Below are positions 11,913 through 23,345 of a DNA stretch of 64,000 nt, in pieces; the first letter of the stretch is position 1, and each line of letters begins with the position of its first letter. The translations under genes were made by a program, and so were the position numbers. The notes beneath the pieces were generated by a model. It had not been told where the DNA came from and made no database searches. It saw only the letters and a program-made list of their open reading frames with translations. The DNA lies in NCBI GenBank assembly GCA_037893245.1, contig JBAIAA010000787.1:248001-312000 (forward strand), read 5' to 3'. This DNA is from Crossaster papposus. Taxonomy: Eukaryota; Echinodermata; Asteroidea; Velatida; Solasteridae.

Positions 11913-12164
11913 TTAGTGACCTTACTACACCATACGGAGCTGATCAGTTATTCCTATGTTATCTTTGGGTTTTTTTGCGATCTCCGTCTGGCGATCGCGT
12001 TTTTATTATTTTTTTAATTATATTTTTCGGAATAATTACAGGATATCTAGCGCAATTATTTTGCTGGATGCCTAGAATCATTATTCACTTTCAAATGAGT
12101 AAGATATTTTTTAATAATTCGGTAGTAAATTGTTTCGATATTTGCAAATGGTGTATACCACCTA

Positions 12165-12342
12165 TAAGAATGTTAAAATAGACGGATAGACAATCTCAAT
12201 GTGGCCAAAACTGACCCCCAAGAAGCGTATTTCACTATAGATAAAAACTTAAATAAAAAATTACGCTCTGGGCAGTATAGTTACGCAACCATGGCGTAGC
12301 CAATGCTGTACAGAAGCTAATGTATATTTCTTCAATACCCCA
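12165..12342. other. Junction between duplication units 0 and 1
   Basis: Sequence after the MITE matches 27930-27955 briefly and then runs on to the head of the next unit. No gene is seen. Confidence 0.4.
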
Positions 12343-13147
12343 TGAATAGTGGCCTTATTACAGTGCAAATGTAATCAGTGCTCGTATACTGGAACTTGTT
12401 ATGTATCTATAATAACAGATCTGTACATGTAGGGTGTTTGGTGTGTGGGTTCGAACTAGTCTAGCCCTAGACCCTTGTGTTATTTCGGCGCCCACCACGC
12501 GCGCATCCACGTTAACGCTGTCTCTTGTTCAAATCCCGGCTTCGTGTGCGTTCTGGTCTCACGCATGCGTAGTTTACAAAATGCGGCTGGATCCATGTTC
12601 GCACTGGAGCCGACGTTTGACAAACGTACATGATTTTGGATTCCCCTAAGGGTCTAGCACTAGTTGGCAATCAATTGTTAACTTTAACCTTAGTTTTCGA
12701 CGATTCTCCCTCGCTTTTCCGAGGGATCCAATCAGCGACCGAGTTTGAGCCTCATCATGAATTATTCATTATACACAAATACAGGATATGACTAGCCTTG
12801 GTCAAGGCGTTCATCGTTACCGTCCGTACGTACAGCGCAGCGGTAATCGGAGCTCAAACTACGACCTCACGCGGCCACTATTATATGCAAACTAACTGAG
12901 GATACTCGAACGCCTTGGATCATTAGGTTTTGGGGGCGGTGCTCATTATGCTAATAGATTAAGCTGACCTTTATAGTCGTTTTCTTATTGGTCGATCGTT
13001 GCGTAGAAACTGCATAATTTGAGCTAGCGGTGAAAGGTCATAGCTAGCTCGCAAGACAGTGTTTACGAACACCGCCATCGTTGACATATTTTATCGGAGA
13101 AAGTTGAGTGATTTTTACGAAGGCTTGTAGGAATTACACATGAAGCA

Positions 13148-13172
13148 GGGGGGGGGGGGGGGGGGGGGGGGG
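13148..13172. repeat. Poly-G tract
   Basis: About 25 consecutive G on the plus strand, inside the nested 12793-15455 element. It is a potential G-quadruplex and a likely site of length error. Confidence 0.9.
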
Positions 13173-14900
13173 CGGCAGGGGGGCCCTTCGAGGCTGTGAT
13201 TGCGAAACACTGTGGTACCGTCCATTCTCAAAATAGGGGGGAACAATTTTCTCACTCGAAAAATAAAGAGTTTTTGGCATCCAATCTTAACATCTTGTCT
13301 TTTGTAGTTGTACAAGGTTGTTATTTACCTTAATGTTTATCATCCAATGACAAAAATTGTATTGAAAATGAAAAAAGCAGTCGAAAAAATTAAGCGTTGA
13401 CGTACCGTTGATGCGCGTGGAGATTGTGCACAAATACTCAAACGACGTTAACAAATACCTCCCCTAAAAAGGGCAATAATAATCGATAAATTGTGAAAAA
13501 TCGTGCTTTGACCCCACTCATTTGTTTCCATGGATACGTTAAAAAAGGATGTAGCAGTGATATACTGAATTTTTAAAAAAATCTGCCTGTGACCCCCTTG
13601 CGTTTTATCGTGTTGTTTTCGAACGAAAATGGCAGAAAATGACATCGCCCCAAACAAAATCCGTGTAGATCGTGCCTGCGTACCTGGCTTTGCGGACGTT
13701 GTATGAATCACTAAATGCGGAGAACGATACACGGAGCAAATCTGTACGTGTTTCAATGGTGCGCTTCGCGGTAGCGATATCTATACGTATTTACTGTGTG
13801 AGATGTGTGGCTCATGAGCGTGGAAGAACGAATGAGATACATTTCAACGTTGGTGGCGCACTTTCTTGGGCCCCCCTCCGCCCCCCCTGACATGGAGATT
13901 TGAACTGTCTTAATTGCTTGATTGGTGAAAGTCGCAGTTATTTTCGCTCGTTTTGCTGGGTATTTTCTTGAATGTTGACATTGTTATGGTCAAAACTAGT
14001 TGTGTTTAGCTGCTTAGTTTTGAGTTTTCAACCGCGGTGACTGGAGAAGGCCGCGACTCTATTGAAACGTGTCTAACTCGGCCCTACATTATGTCGCACA
14101 CATCTAATCCAGCTGATCTGAAAAGCGTGGCTCGGTAAAACGCGAACTCTGATAATTAAATGCCTTGCCGGCTGAATTTTGCCAAGAAAATAATTTGAGG
14201 AGTTATTGGGGATATAAGACACTTGTCCCTGTTTAAATTACGATATTGCGATCACTTTGAAGGTTGGTTCTGCAGCCGTAAACATGCCCCCTCCCCACAG
14301 CGTTGGACCATGCTTGGACCACAATGTGGCGATACCGCACAGACCAGCATGCCTGGGTTAATGCCGATTATGCGGCGATAAAAAACTGACGCTGAGTACC
14401 TGGCCGTACGTGCGAGCTCCGAGCAAAATGGGGCTCAGGCTGCCTGAAAAATGACGGATTTCCCATAACCTGTCGGCAAATTCACAAAGACCACGAAGAA
14501 AGGATTCTAATGGCCTTTCGCTGCTCGGGTCTAATATCTTCGAGGGATAATATTTGCGCTGCAAAATTCAAACAACACGACAGATCTTCGGACGAAAGAC
14601 GACGCTGAATATCTGCCATTTTGTCTTAAATGTCATGCTGCATCAAATTTGATGACATCGGGTTTCAACCGCGTTGTGATTGGACACTTCACATCTTAGC
14701 CCCGCCTATACTTATCTGTATTCGCATACGAGGTCATGCGCCACAAATGTGGCGCAAAATATAGGAAAAACATAAGATTTCAAAAACCCAATGATCCAAG
14801 GCGAACAAATAGCCTCAGTAGATTTGCATAAATAGTGGCCGTATGAGGTCGCTGTTCGCGCTGTATCTTTGCATGGGGCGCAAGCTAGCAGCATAGAGGA

Positions 14901-15368
14901 AGTTCGGGCGCGAACTATAGTTAACCATAGTTCGACTAAGGTCGCTCGAACGCAGAATGGTTGGACTATCTAGTCGACTATTTGGAACCAGACCCCGGGG
15001 CACGGTTGCCGCTGGTTGACAGTAGCCTCTTTTCATAGGAAAACGTGGAGAGAACCAGTGACGTAGAAAAGGTGGTATCAGTAGTCGGACGGAGGGAAAG
15101 GCAGTAACGTCAAGTGAAAATCTGGCGGGCCTAATGTAACTTTTGTCTTGTTTTTGGACCAACATGACTATCGTTATGGCTTATTCTACTTATAATTCGT
15201 GGAAGAATAGTGGCAAAACCCATTTTATTCATGTCGCAAATGTAAACAAAGCGGTTGCCATCTTTTCAACAATAGTTCGACTAGAGCCGTTCGAGCGAAC
15301 TGCATTTGAGCATGCGCATTGGTAAAGCAGAGACTGACTAATGGTTAACTATAGTTCGCGCCCGAACT
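14901..15368. mobile_element. 468-bp TIR element with internal repeats
   Basis: agttcgggcgcgaactatag at 14901 is mirrored by ctatagttcgcgcccgaact ending at 15368, and atagttcgact recurs inward in both arms. It lies inside the 12793-15455 element, giving a third nesting level. The target duplication was not resolved. Confidence 0.7.
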
Positions 15369-16150
15369 TGCTCAAATATGCGGGGCGCACGCACAGTGTA
15401 TTTCTGGACGGATAACGACGGACGGATAACGACGAACTCGCCTTGACCAAGGCTAGGATATGACTGGGTATGTGTACACAAGACAGTGTACATGTAATGT
15501 ACATTGTACATGTACAGTGTATGTGATGGCGACTGTATGCACGTATAGTATGCATTGCGCGAAATGTGCAGACTTAATAGCATTGTGTGGCCGATCATCC
15601 GGGGCAGTACTAGTGCAAGCTAGCTGCAGCCGCCAACCGGCGCGGCCTGGCCGCATTGTACCCGTACCGATCTTGTCGAGTCCCGCTGCAGCATCGCCTC
15701 AGGAGTTAGTAATGTGGTGCCGCGGAGAAGGGACGGTTTTTTTTATTCCAGTGTATGGAACCATAGAGAAAGGAACAGATCGAACGTACGTCATTTTGGC
15801 TACGTTTCCCTGAAATCAAAGGAATTAAACATTATCATTTCGTGGTTTCACTCATCACAAATTTAAACACCAAAGACAAATACTTCTGCACCCGCAGTCA
15901 CAAATAAACGCCGGGGCAGCCATAATTTGCTGTGTCGATGTATAATGTACATTGTACATGTACATGTACATGTGTACACAGGTCAATCGCGGCGAGTCTG
16001 GACATGTTTTGCGCGACACAATACCCCTCAGGTCTGCACGTATTTGCTTAACTGTCCATCATTATCAGGTGATATGAATACTGCATATTACAATAGTCTG
16101 ACCACGCCCACAATGTGCCAACTTGTCCAAGACCTTCAACAGGGTCCAGT

Positions 16151-16423
16151 CACTGACCTCTATACATGGACAGATCATCCATTGTTTCATTTTGAAGTCG
16201 GCATGCAGAGAAGTGCAACATGGCGGACCCACGAAGTCACTCTGTGAGCCAATGAAATGTCCAGGTGTAGAGTTCAGTTGGTTGGTAAATCCACTGACCT
16301 CTACAACTGGACATTTCATTGGCTCACAGCAGTGACGCCATGTTGCACTTCCAGTTCGCGCCGACTTCAAGTGTTAGCACAGCAGAATATGGACAATGAT
16401 CCGTCCAGGTGTTGAGGTCAGTG
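16151..16423. mobile_element. 273-bp MITE, 8-bp target duplication GGTCCAGT (hAT-like)
   Basis: It begins CACTGACCTC and ends GAGGTCAGTG. GGTCCAGT at 16143-16150 and 16424-16431 is a perfect 8-bp duplication. An internal copy of the terminal motif (ctgacctctacaactggaca) creates a second inner hairpin. Eight-bp duplications with CA..TG ends fit hAT-type MITEs (inference). Confidence 0.85.
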
Positions 16424-16569
16424 GGTCCAGTTCACGGGTTGCGGTTCGTCGTGAAATAGCGCCCTCTATAACATCGGTGGTTTGTGTCAGTGATCGCGAA
16501 ATAAACAACACGAAGGTCTTGGAACCAAGACTAGGTTCGAACCGGCCATGAGGAACATAATAGTGTGCC

Positions 16570-16832
16570 CACTGACCTCTATACATGGACAGATCATCCA
16601 TTGTTTCATTTTGAAGTCGGCATGCAGAGAAGTGCAACATGGCGTCACTGCTGTGAGCCAATGAAATGTCCAGGTGTAGAGTTCAGTTGGTTGGTAAATC
16701 CACTGACCTCTACAACTGGACATGTCATTGGCCCACAGCAGTGACGCCATGTTGCACTTCCAGTTCGCGCCGACTTCAAGTGTTAGCACAGCAGAATATG
16801 GACAATGATCTGTCCAGGTGTTGAGGTCAGTG
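16570..16832. mobile_element. 263-bp MITE, second copy, 8-bp target duplication AGTGTGCC
   Basis: Same family and orientation as the copy at 16151. AGTGTGCC flanks it at 16562-16569 and 16833-16840. Unit 2 of the segmental duplication has a related single site without the MITE at about 23502-23516 (agtgtttgtgccc). Confidence 0.85.
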
Positions 16833-17290
16833 AGTGTGCCCTTGGGTAAGAGACGTACTGCAATTGCCTTTCTGAGCCCAGGAATGTGTGTACCTGTAGT
16901 GTTATTAGGGTATAGAATAATGATGTGCATTTTGTATGGCGCCCAAACGCAGATAATTATACATGTTTCCAAGTATCTATCAAAAAACACAAAACATTTC
17001 CGGGTAAAGTGTACCACTGTATACTGAAAGGCAACGACCTCATAATACATGTACATGTAGACCGGTGTACATTTTACAGAAACTGACAAGAACAATATAT
17101 ACAGGGATATCCGTGCGCGGGAAGTGGTAACATGTTTACCACCATCGACTTCCCTTGACCCGGCGACCCAAGCTTTGAAATATCAATTTACATTCAACGA
17201 AATGTGCAGTCGAGTTAAAATGCACGACATAGTCATTCCCAACCCATGTCTTATACGTTCCAAAGTACTGTGGACATTCCTTTGTATTAG

Positions 17291-17900
17291 GCCTAAATTC
17301 AAAACCTTAATATGGCGAAATATACGCTTTAATAACGCTGTATACTTAACAACTGCAAAAACTTTTTATTTGTTTAGGTTTGCTCATTAATCGTGACCCT
17401 AACATGAAAAGCAATATGCGCCGTGCCCCGCCCACAAAAGATGACGTCACGGTAAGAATATAGCGTGGCTATACCAGGCTGAGCCTAGCCTTGAATACAA
17501 GGCTGCACTGTATCCTCAACGTGGGATCATCGTTTGTCATAACACTAAACGTGTACATAGCTAGCTCGCAATGCATTATTATAGAGAACCAGCTGAGTAT
17601 GTATAATAATGCATTGCGGGCTATATGTACACGTTTAGTGTTGTGGCAAACGATGATCCCACGTTGCGGACACAGCATAGCCTTGTATTCAAGGCTAGGC
17701 TTAGCCTGGTACAGCCACGCTCTATTCTTACCGTGACGTCATATTTTATGGGCGGGGCACGGCGTATATTGCTTTTTATTTTAGGGTCACGATTAATGAA
17801 CGAACATAAACAAATATGAAGTTTTTGCAGTTGTTAAGTATTCAGCATTATTAAAACGTATATTTCGCCATATTCAAGTTTTGGATTTCAATCACCCTTT
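17291..17900. mobile_element. 610-bp near-perfect palindromic MITE
   Basis: Two ~300-bp arms meet near 17593 (for example gtgacgtcatattttatggg pairs with ccacaaaagatgacgtcac). The ends pair as aattcaaaaccttaatatgg and ccatattcaagttttggatt. Unit 2 has an empty site at 23966-23975 (tgtattagttaagaac), so the whole palindrome is an insertion. The CRE-like TGACGTCA in both arms is noted but not interpreted. Confidence 0.8.
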
Positions 17901-18139
17901 AAGAAAACGTTGGCTTAATTCTTTTTTTTTAGCTTGCAGAAACAAATCAACCCAAAATTTTGATTGTGGGCACTTTAGGTTATTCCAAAAATGCTATACA
18001 TGTACAACCTTGTGAAGATTTGAACACAAAGGGGCCAAAAAGTGCAAATATACATCGCTGTGGAGCTGATTAGACTTCACATGGGTAGCCAGTCAGCCCC
18101 GTACAGTACACAGTGTTCTGTTAAAATAACTCACAAGAA

Positions 18140-18294
18140 CATAATTATATTTTCCCGAATAATTACAGGATATCTAGCGCAATCATTTTGCTGGGTGCCT
18201 AGAATCATTATTTACTTTCAGATGAGTAAGATATTTGTTAATAATTCGGTAGTAAATATTTTCGATATCTGCAAATGGTGTAATATACTACCTT
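18140..18294 (+). mobile_element. 5'-truncated AAGGTAG-family MITE
   Basis: The right half of the family is present (aggatatctagcgcaatcat to ctacctt), and the left half is missing. It occupies the position where unit 2 carries the tRNA-like insertion at 24214. Confidence 0.7.
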
Positions 18295-19084
18295 TAACGG
18301 GGTACTAGCAATCATGAGTCGAAAGTAAGAAAATAAGAGCGTATAAAGTATAGCATTAAAAAATACCATTGTAGGTTTAAGCACAGGAGTAATAGCTAGC
18401 TAATAAAACATTAAACAAATCCTGTCACACATGAATATACATTCACGCACACACACAAACTGACAACAAATCGCAAACCGCTACACGGGTTAGTAGATAA
18501 TACCGTGTGGATAGGACACCGTCCTTTTTAGTTTGTTTTTATTGGCCAGCGCAATTCCATGAAAAGATGGACGCTGTTGAAAAGTGGAAAATTTATATCT
18601 TCTAAACTACAGGCATCATACCATCGAACATAGTGTTAAATTAAAGGGGACAATCTTTCATTTGAGTGGCGTGTCTTTGTAGTCAAGTGTGATTTAGTTT
18701 GTTAACTAAACCCTACAAAATGTTTTTAACGTGTTTTTAAATAGTCTTGTTTGGTAATAATAGTCTTTAATTTAATGCGTATCTGAACACTTTTGACAGC
18801 CAAACACTTTGGAGATTTGTGAATACCTTTCCTGACGTTTGCAAGTCCGAGTATTGACAACTGGGGTCTATTACTAGTTAATACTTAGGGTATAACAGGG
18901 TGAGGACCCGGTCATTACTGCGTGCAACCCGGTACGTTATCACGTATAGTGAATCGGGTCATCTTCCCGTTATTCCCTTTAATAGATACCTTTTTATTTA
19001 GGTAATAAACAATGAATTTGCTTAATTATTTTAAAGCCGGGGTAATTGCTATAAAATGATGCCCCCCACGTGATCGAGTCTCGA

Positions 19085-19141
19085 CCAATCAGACGCTATC
19101 AACTCTCCTAGGTATTTATCATTGGTCTACAATGTATAAAA
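19085..19141 (+). promoter_or_regulatory. CCAAT plus TATA promoter-like pair (unit 1)
   Basis: CCAAT at 19085-19089 and TATAAAA at 19135-19141, 45 bp apart, followed by non-repetitive sequence. The same pair is conserved at 25426 and 25476 in unit 2. No downstream gene was identified, so function is uncertain. Confidence 0.3.
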
Positions 19142-21829
19142 CATGTCACAGTACGTAAGTGTCACTCAACTGACTAATGTACCAAACGGAATCGGTTTTA
19201 ACGTGCAAGGGTGTGACTTTCTGGTGTCATCCAGGGCAGTACGAGTACAATACGTAAGTGTGTCTTTCGATTTCAGGTTTCCTGGAAGGGAAAGGGCGTA
19301 CGTGCCGTTTAATGGTTTCGCAGGTTATGTGATTGCACGCAATACGCAGGCATCCGGGAAGGAGCGAATTAATGCGCGTCGTCCAATTGGAGACTGCTCC
19401 AGAGCCACTGGTGTCACGCATATGATTGGCGATAACCGAAATGACCGACATTAGGGTTTCCACAGTCAAATTATTTCAATCAGTCAGAGCATAACGTACT
19501 CTATAATGAGGTACACAACGAAGTTATAATTGCAGCGAGTTGGCAGTCTCGGGCGTTCGAGAATTTTTGAGGTTTTAACGAGAGTTTGGAAGTGCTCTTA
19601 GAACAACGGACATACAATCTCTTAAGTGGAAGTTTCAGGTTAAAATAGAACAGTGAGTTAAACTTTGAACAATTTTTTGCGTCGATTGATGCCAATTTTA
19701 ATGATTAATTCCGATTTAAAGTTATTATCTAGCCTTGTGAAATGAGGTATAAATCTTGAACTTTTTTTAAATCCCTGTACGTTTTTAGTGACCCTGACTG
19801 TTTCGGGAAGTTGCAGCAAAAATGTAAAATTTGCTAGAAAGTTGAAGAATTACGCTTTCGAACCGTACCATTCACATCTCTGCCGGTTCGACCATAGTTT
19901 TTTCTATTTTGATGCGAAATATTCGTAAAATTGCACAAGTTCCTGAAGTGTCTGAAATACGCGAGTTTGTTTCTGCATGAACGTAGAACAGTGAACGTAG
20001 AACAATAGAGGACAATAGGGTCCACGATTGACAGAAAGGCTACGATTGCATACCGTGTACAAAACATAGGGAAGACCTTCCAAAAACGAACAAAAAGATT
20101 ACAATTAAACAAAAGAGGGATAATAGGGGGTCCCCAATGCATGGCAGGTGTTTGCACACGTATGAGTTTGTTTTCTTATTGAACTAGAGGACGTAGAACA
20201 ATAGAGGACAATATAATCCCCTACATACAGGGGAAAGGCCCCAATTCCGATTCGTGTACACATATGGGAGGTCTTCTGAAATACGAACATGTGAGGTGCA
20301 TGATTGGCCTACACACCCCGGCGTGCCGAATGCACGCCTTGCTAGGGGGTCCGGGGCGCGAATATTTTTCTCAAACGACATCGCCATAGAACTGTTTTTT
20401 AACGCATCTGATTGGCTATCTGTTACGTCATAGTAGTAAGTTTTACTCTCAATTTATTGACCCTAGGATTCTCAACTTATTGACCCTAGAACTCTGGGTT
20501 TTATTGACCATAGGACTCTCAACTTAATCCCTACTGCGCGGCCTGACCGACTTTTACTTTTGAAATGACAAAATCACAATCATGCCCACCATAGGGGCAA
20601 GATTTTACTGACAATCTCCGGCATGTATATACATAAGTGGACTACCCCCCCCCTTCCCTCCCCCATGTCCCAATTGCGCCATGCTTGTGACTATGTGGGT
20701 GCACTACCCTAATTGAAGGGAGAATTTCTCCGCCAGCTCATTAGCATGAAATGTGTCCCCACAATTTCTTTTGAAAAAGGATGCCGTTTGGTGAAAGAAA
20801 TGGTGGGATTGTGTAAATATAGCATTGGATCAACTCCCTGGTTTTTGAGCTTCAATACTATGAGGGCAGACTTGACAAAATTACGGTTGAAAAATGGGTC
20901 ATAATTGCCCTAGAATGTGGAGGGATGCAATTTGTAAAATGGCTGCTTGCAGGCTCGGGAAGTATCACTTTTCGGGAGGTGAGTTTCTTTTGGTGTGAAT
21001 ATTAAAAAATGTAATTGGCTAACCTACTAGAAATTGAAAAGGAATGGAAAGATAAAGACCAAGACAATAACCTGATTGATGTTTGAGCAACCCCAGTGAT
21101 GTCGGTGTGCATGAAACTTAGTCCTAAACATTGTTGATTTTACACTGTTTTCAATGGGACTCGAATTAGGCTGGTGCACCCATGTGATTGACCCAAACAT
21201 GGGCCCGGGCGCGAATATTCCCAAGGGTCGTTTGGCTTTATACAAGCCTGTGGGTAAGCTCAAACAGTATAACCTTAACGCTTCACATCAATAAGGATGA
21301 GAATACCAGGGAATACAGCTTAACTCGACCAACAATAATTCGAGAGATAAAGACAATAACAATTCGGAAGTGTCGCTAAGCCCCCAATTGTTTTTAGACA
21401 AAAACCAAAATACCTAGGAGCGCTAGGGCCACCTTTTCCCTGTTATAAACAAATATGAAAGTGTTATACCCCGCGCCGTTTGACGCGAAAATCCCCACTT
21501 TCACTTATAAGTAACAACTGAAATTGAGAAAAAAATGGTTTCAAATAAAGTTGTCCAGGAAAAAATATATTACATATAATTTGACTTTTCAACTTTCACT
21601 CATGAAAATACGTTTCACATACCATTGCCTATGATCATGGAAAGAGAATCGACGGTATGAACGATTAAGGTTGTTAGATATTTTTAAAGCACAGTTTTCA
21701 TGGTGTCGTAAACCATTAGGAGGGACTGTCAAATCGTCATTAACCATACATTTTGGTAAGTTTCTTTACTAAGAACTTTGTAATTTTCTTTACGTTATCG
21801 TAAGACAGGTGCAGCGCGCAAATTCCTTG

Positions 21830-21830
<1 letters not shown>

Positions 21831-21867
<37 letters not shown>
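21831..21867. repeat. Poly-G tract, about 37 bases
   Basis: The longest homopolymer in the window. Other G or C runs nearby lie at about 22478-22490, 22674-22698 and 22875-22890. Confidence 0.9.
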
Positions 21868-21868
<1 letters not shown>

Positions 21869-21995
21869 GGTAAGTAGACAATCATATCTGCATTATGTTA
21901 GGTCACACCATACAGGTTCCTGTGTTCAGATATTGGTACCTCGTTTGATCAAGGTGCGCTGGGCAGCCAGTCTAGGCCTACTTATGGTGGGACAT

Positions 21996-23345
21996 AAACA
22001 GTCGTGATTTTTTTCGCGACTATAGTCGTGAAATTATTCGCGACTAGTCGTTAATGTATTCGCGACTGGTCGGGAATATTTTTGCGACTGGTCGCGAATA
22101 TTTTTGCGACGGTCGTGAATATTTTCGCGACTAGTCGCAAATAAATTCACGACCAGTCGTGAATTTTGTCGCGAATATTTTTTTAGTCGCTTGGAAAGTA
22201 TTCACCAAACTGGCGACAGAGGGCGTTCGGTGGAATGCAGGGGGCGCCACATAAACTTCGTGCATTGATAAATATTGAGCGGCGCGTACATGCATGCAGT
22301 ATTCGACTTGATGGTTAAAATCAATCACTGAGTGACTAAAAACAAAGGACCACTGTTGCAATACACGAACCAGTCATCGTTCGTGTAATTGATGTATTTT
22401 CCAGTCCACGAACTCCAACCACTGACTGTCATCTAGCAGAGATTATGGCTAAAACTGAGATGCGTGTCTCACAAAAGGGGGGGGGGGGGGGAAAGAGTTA
22501 AGAATTACGCTCTGGAGAGGCCAGTCAAACAACCACTCGCTGGCATACCCACTAGATAACGTACAATTACAGATTTATAACTGCAGACCAGCCGTCACAA
22601 ATACAATCCAGGGGCGGATCCAGGAATTTCGGTTAGAGGGGGCGCCAAAAATTGTCAACATAATATATTGGGAGGGGGGGGGGGGGGGGGGGGGGGGGTG
22701 CGCTGAGGTGTCTTCTCGAGATGTTTTTAGGGGGGGCGCGCGCCGGGTGCGCCCCCCCCTCCTGGATCCGCGCCTGCAATCCATATGATACTTGTCAGCA
22801 GAACCCTTTTCCGCGTCTCAAACTAGAATAACGGAAAAACACGGAGGGGTTCTGATGAAACTTGTACACGTAACCCCCCCCCCCCCCCCCCATTTCTACT
22901 GACTGCAATCTCGCAGGAAGAAAAAAAATTATTCCTTGAAGTATGCCTGCATAAACCGGCTCCTTGCTATTTTCCGTTGCAAAAGCACTTCATCTTTAAC
23001 TAAAAAACCTATAACCCACATAACCCACCGTTACACGGACGGTCCTTCCCATATGACCTTCCCATATCCGAGAATCGTTCTAAATATATATATAAAACGT
23101 AAGCTGCATGTAATGATTACGCCCCTTCCCAATACAAACAATTATGTAGTATGTTATATTGTTACAACCATAGGTTACAACACAAAATTCGGTCGTTGAG
23201 CACCCGCGCGTCACATCACATAGGGCCTACACGGCAAATAATCCCACAATGTGCACACTTTACTGTAGAACCCTTCAAGTTACTGGGAAAATATTTACGA
23301 CAAAAATTGACGACTAGTCGTGAATATATTCACGACCAGTCGCAC
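21996..23345. mobile_element. Possible element bounded by GTCGCGAATATT-type repeats
   Basis: 21996-22190 is an array of short units such as ttcgcgactagtcg and gtcgcgaatattttt in both orientations. 23307-23345 has the related gacgactagtcgtgaat and tattcacgaccagtcg. This could be a TIR element with palindromic subterminal arrays, but no clear terminus or target duplication was found. Confidence 0.35.
22609..22776. mobile_element. 168-bp hAT-like MITE
   Basis: It begins CAGGGGCGGATCCAGGA and ends TCCTGGATCCGCGCCTG. A CAGGGGCGGATC terminus is typical of hAT-type MITEs (family knowledge). An internal poly-G run is present. Flanking CAATC occurs on both sides, but an 8-bp duplication is not perfect. 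Confidence 0.65.

Larger units (their letters stand above)
6278..11933. mobile_element. 5.66 kb element with ~650-bp inverted terminal repeats made partly of 22-bp arrays
   Basis: The left end atggtgtactaaggtcact is mirrored at the right end by agtgaccttactacaccat. Inward of the ends lie opposite-orientation tandem arrays of a 22-bp unit. Further in, matching unique arms (6720-6955 and 11290-11560) extend the inverted repeat to about 650 bp. The heptamer CGGAGCT flanks both sides. No full transposase is present; the core carries the interlocked repeats and HTH fragments listed separately. It resembles a foldback-type or non-autonomous DNA transposon. Confidence 0.8.
6114..12164 (+). mobile_element. 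TA-flanked MITE (AAGGTAG family) split by a 5.66 kb nested element
   Basis: The left half at 6114-6277 and the right half at 11934-12164 together match the intact 383-bp copy at 35322-35704. The termini are AAGGTAGGATACACCATTGG and its near complement. A paralogous empty site at 27921-27945 (cctcaccttTAagaatg) shows that the insertion duplicated TA. A TA duplication suggests a Tc1/mariner-type MITE (inference). The MITE is interrupted at about 6278 by the element described next. Confidence 0.8.
12793..15455. mobile_element. 2.66 kb nested element with 9-bp target duplication GGATATGAC
   Basis: The left terminus TAGCCTTGGTCAAGGCG and the right terminus CGCCTTGACCAAGGCTA are perfect complements. 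GGATATGAC lies at 12784-12792 and 15456-15464. The inverted similarity continues inward (tcatcgttaccgtcc against ggacggataacga). It shares a TAG start and a 9-bp duplication with its host element. No convincing transposase frame is seen; open frames inside lack recognisable motifs. Confidence 0.78.
12457..16533. mobile_element. 4.08 kb insertion with 9-bp target duplication GGTTCGAAC
   Basis: GGTTCGAAC at 12448-12456 and 16534-16542 flanks the element exactly. The paralogous unit has a single copy at 23472-23480 (empty site). The ends are imperfect inverted repeats: TAGTCTAGCCC at the left, and gaaccaagacta at the right. Nine-bp duplications are characteristic of MULE-type elements (inference). 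The interior carries another element at 12793-15455 and a MITE at 16151-16423. No transposase is recognised. Confidence 0.75.
12343..21219. repeat. Segmental-duplication unit 1
   Basis: Blocks 12343-12456, 16534-16569, 16841-17290, 17901-18140 and 18305-21219 align in order with 23352-27525. Several mobile elements (12457-16533, 16570-16832, 17291-17900) are present here and absent from unit 2. Long non-mobile parts such as 18340-21219 match unit 2 nearly base for base with scattered indels. No gene is recognised in the shared sequence. A CCAAT plus TATA pair occurs at the same place in both. Confidence 0.8.

Noticed and set aside
12529-12545. tRNA T-arm-like gttcaaatcccgg
   Set aside because: No A box at the expected distance and no cloverleaf; probably chance.
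15460-15813. 117-codon plus-strand frame
   Set aside because: Starts in a TGTACA-rich repeat, cysteine-rich by repeat composition, with no recognised domain.
19143-19454. 103-codon frame downstream of the TATA/CCAAT pair as a gene
   Set aside because: The paralogous unit at 25480-25790 has indels that break the frame, so it is not under coding constraint.
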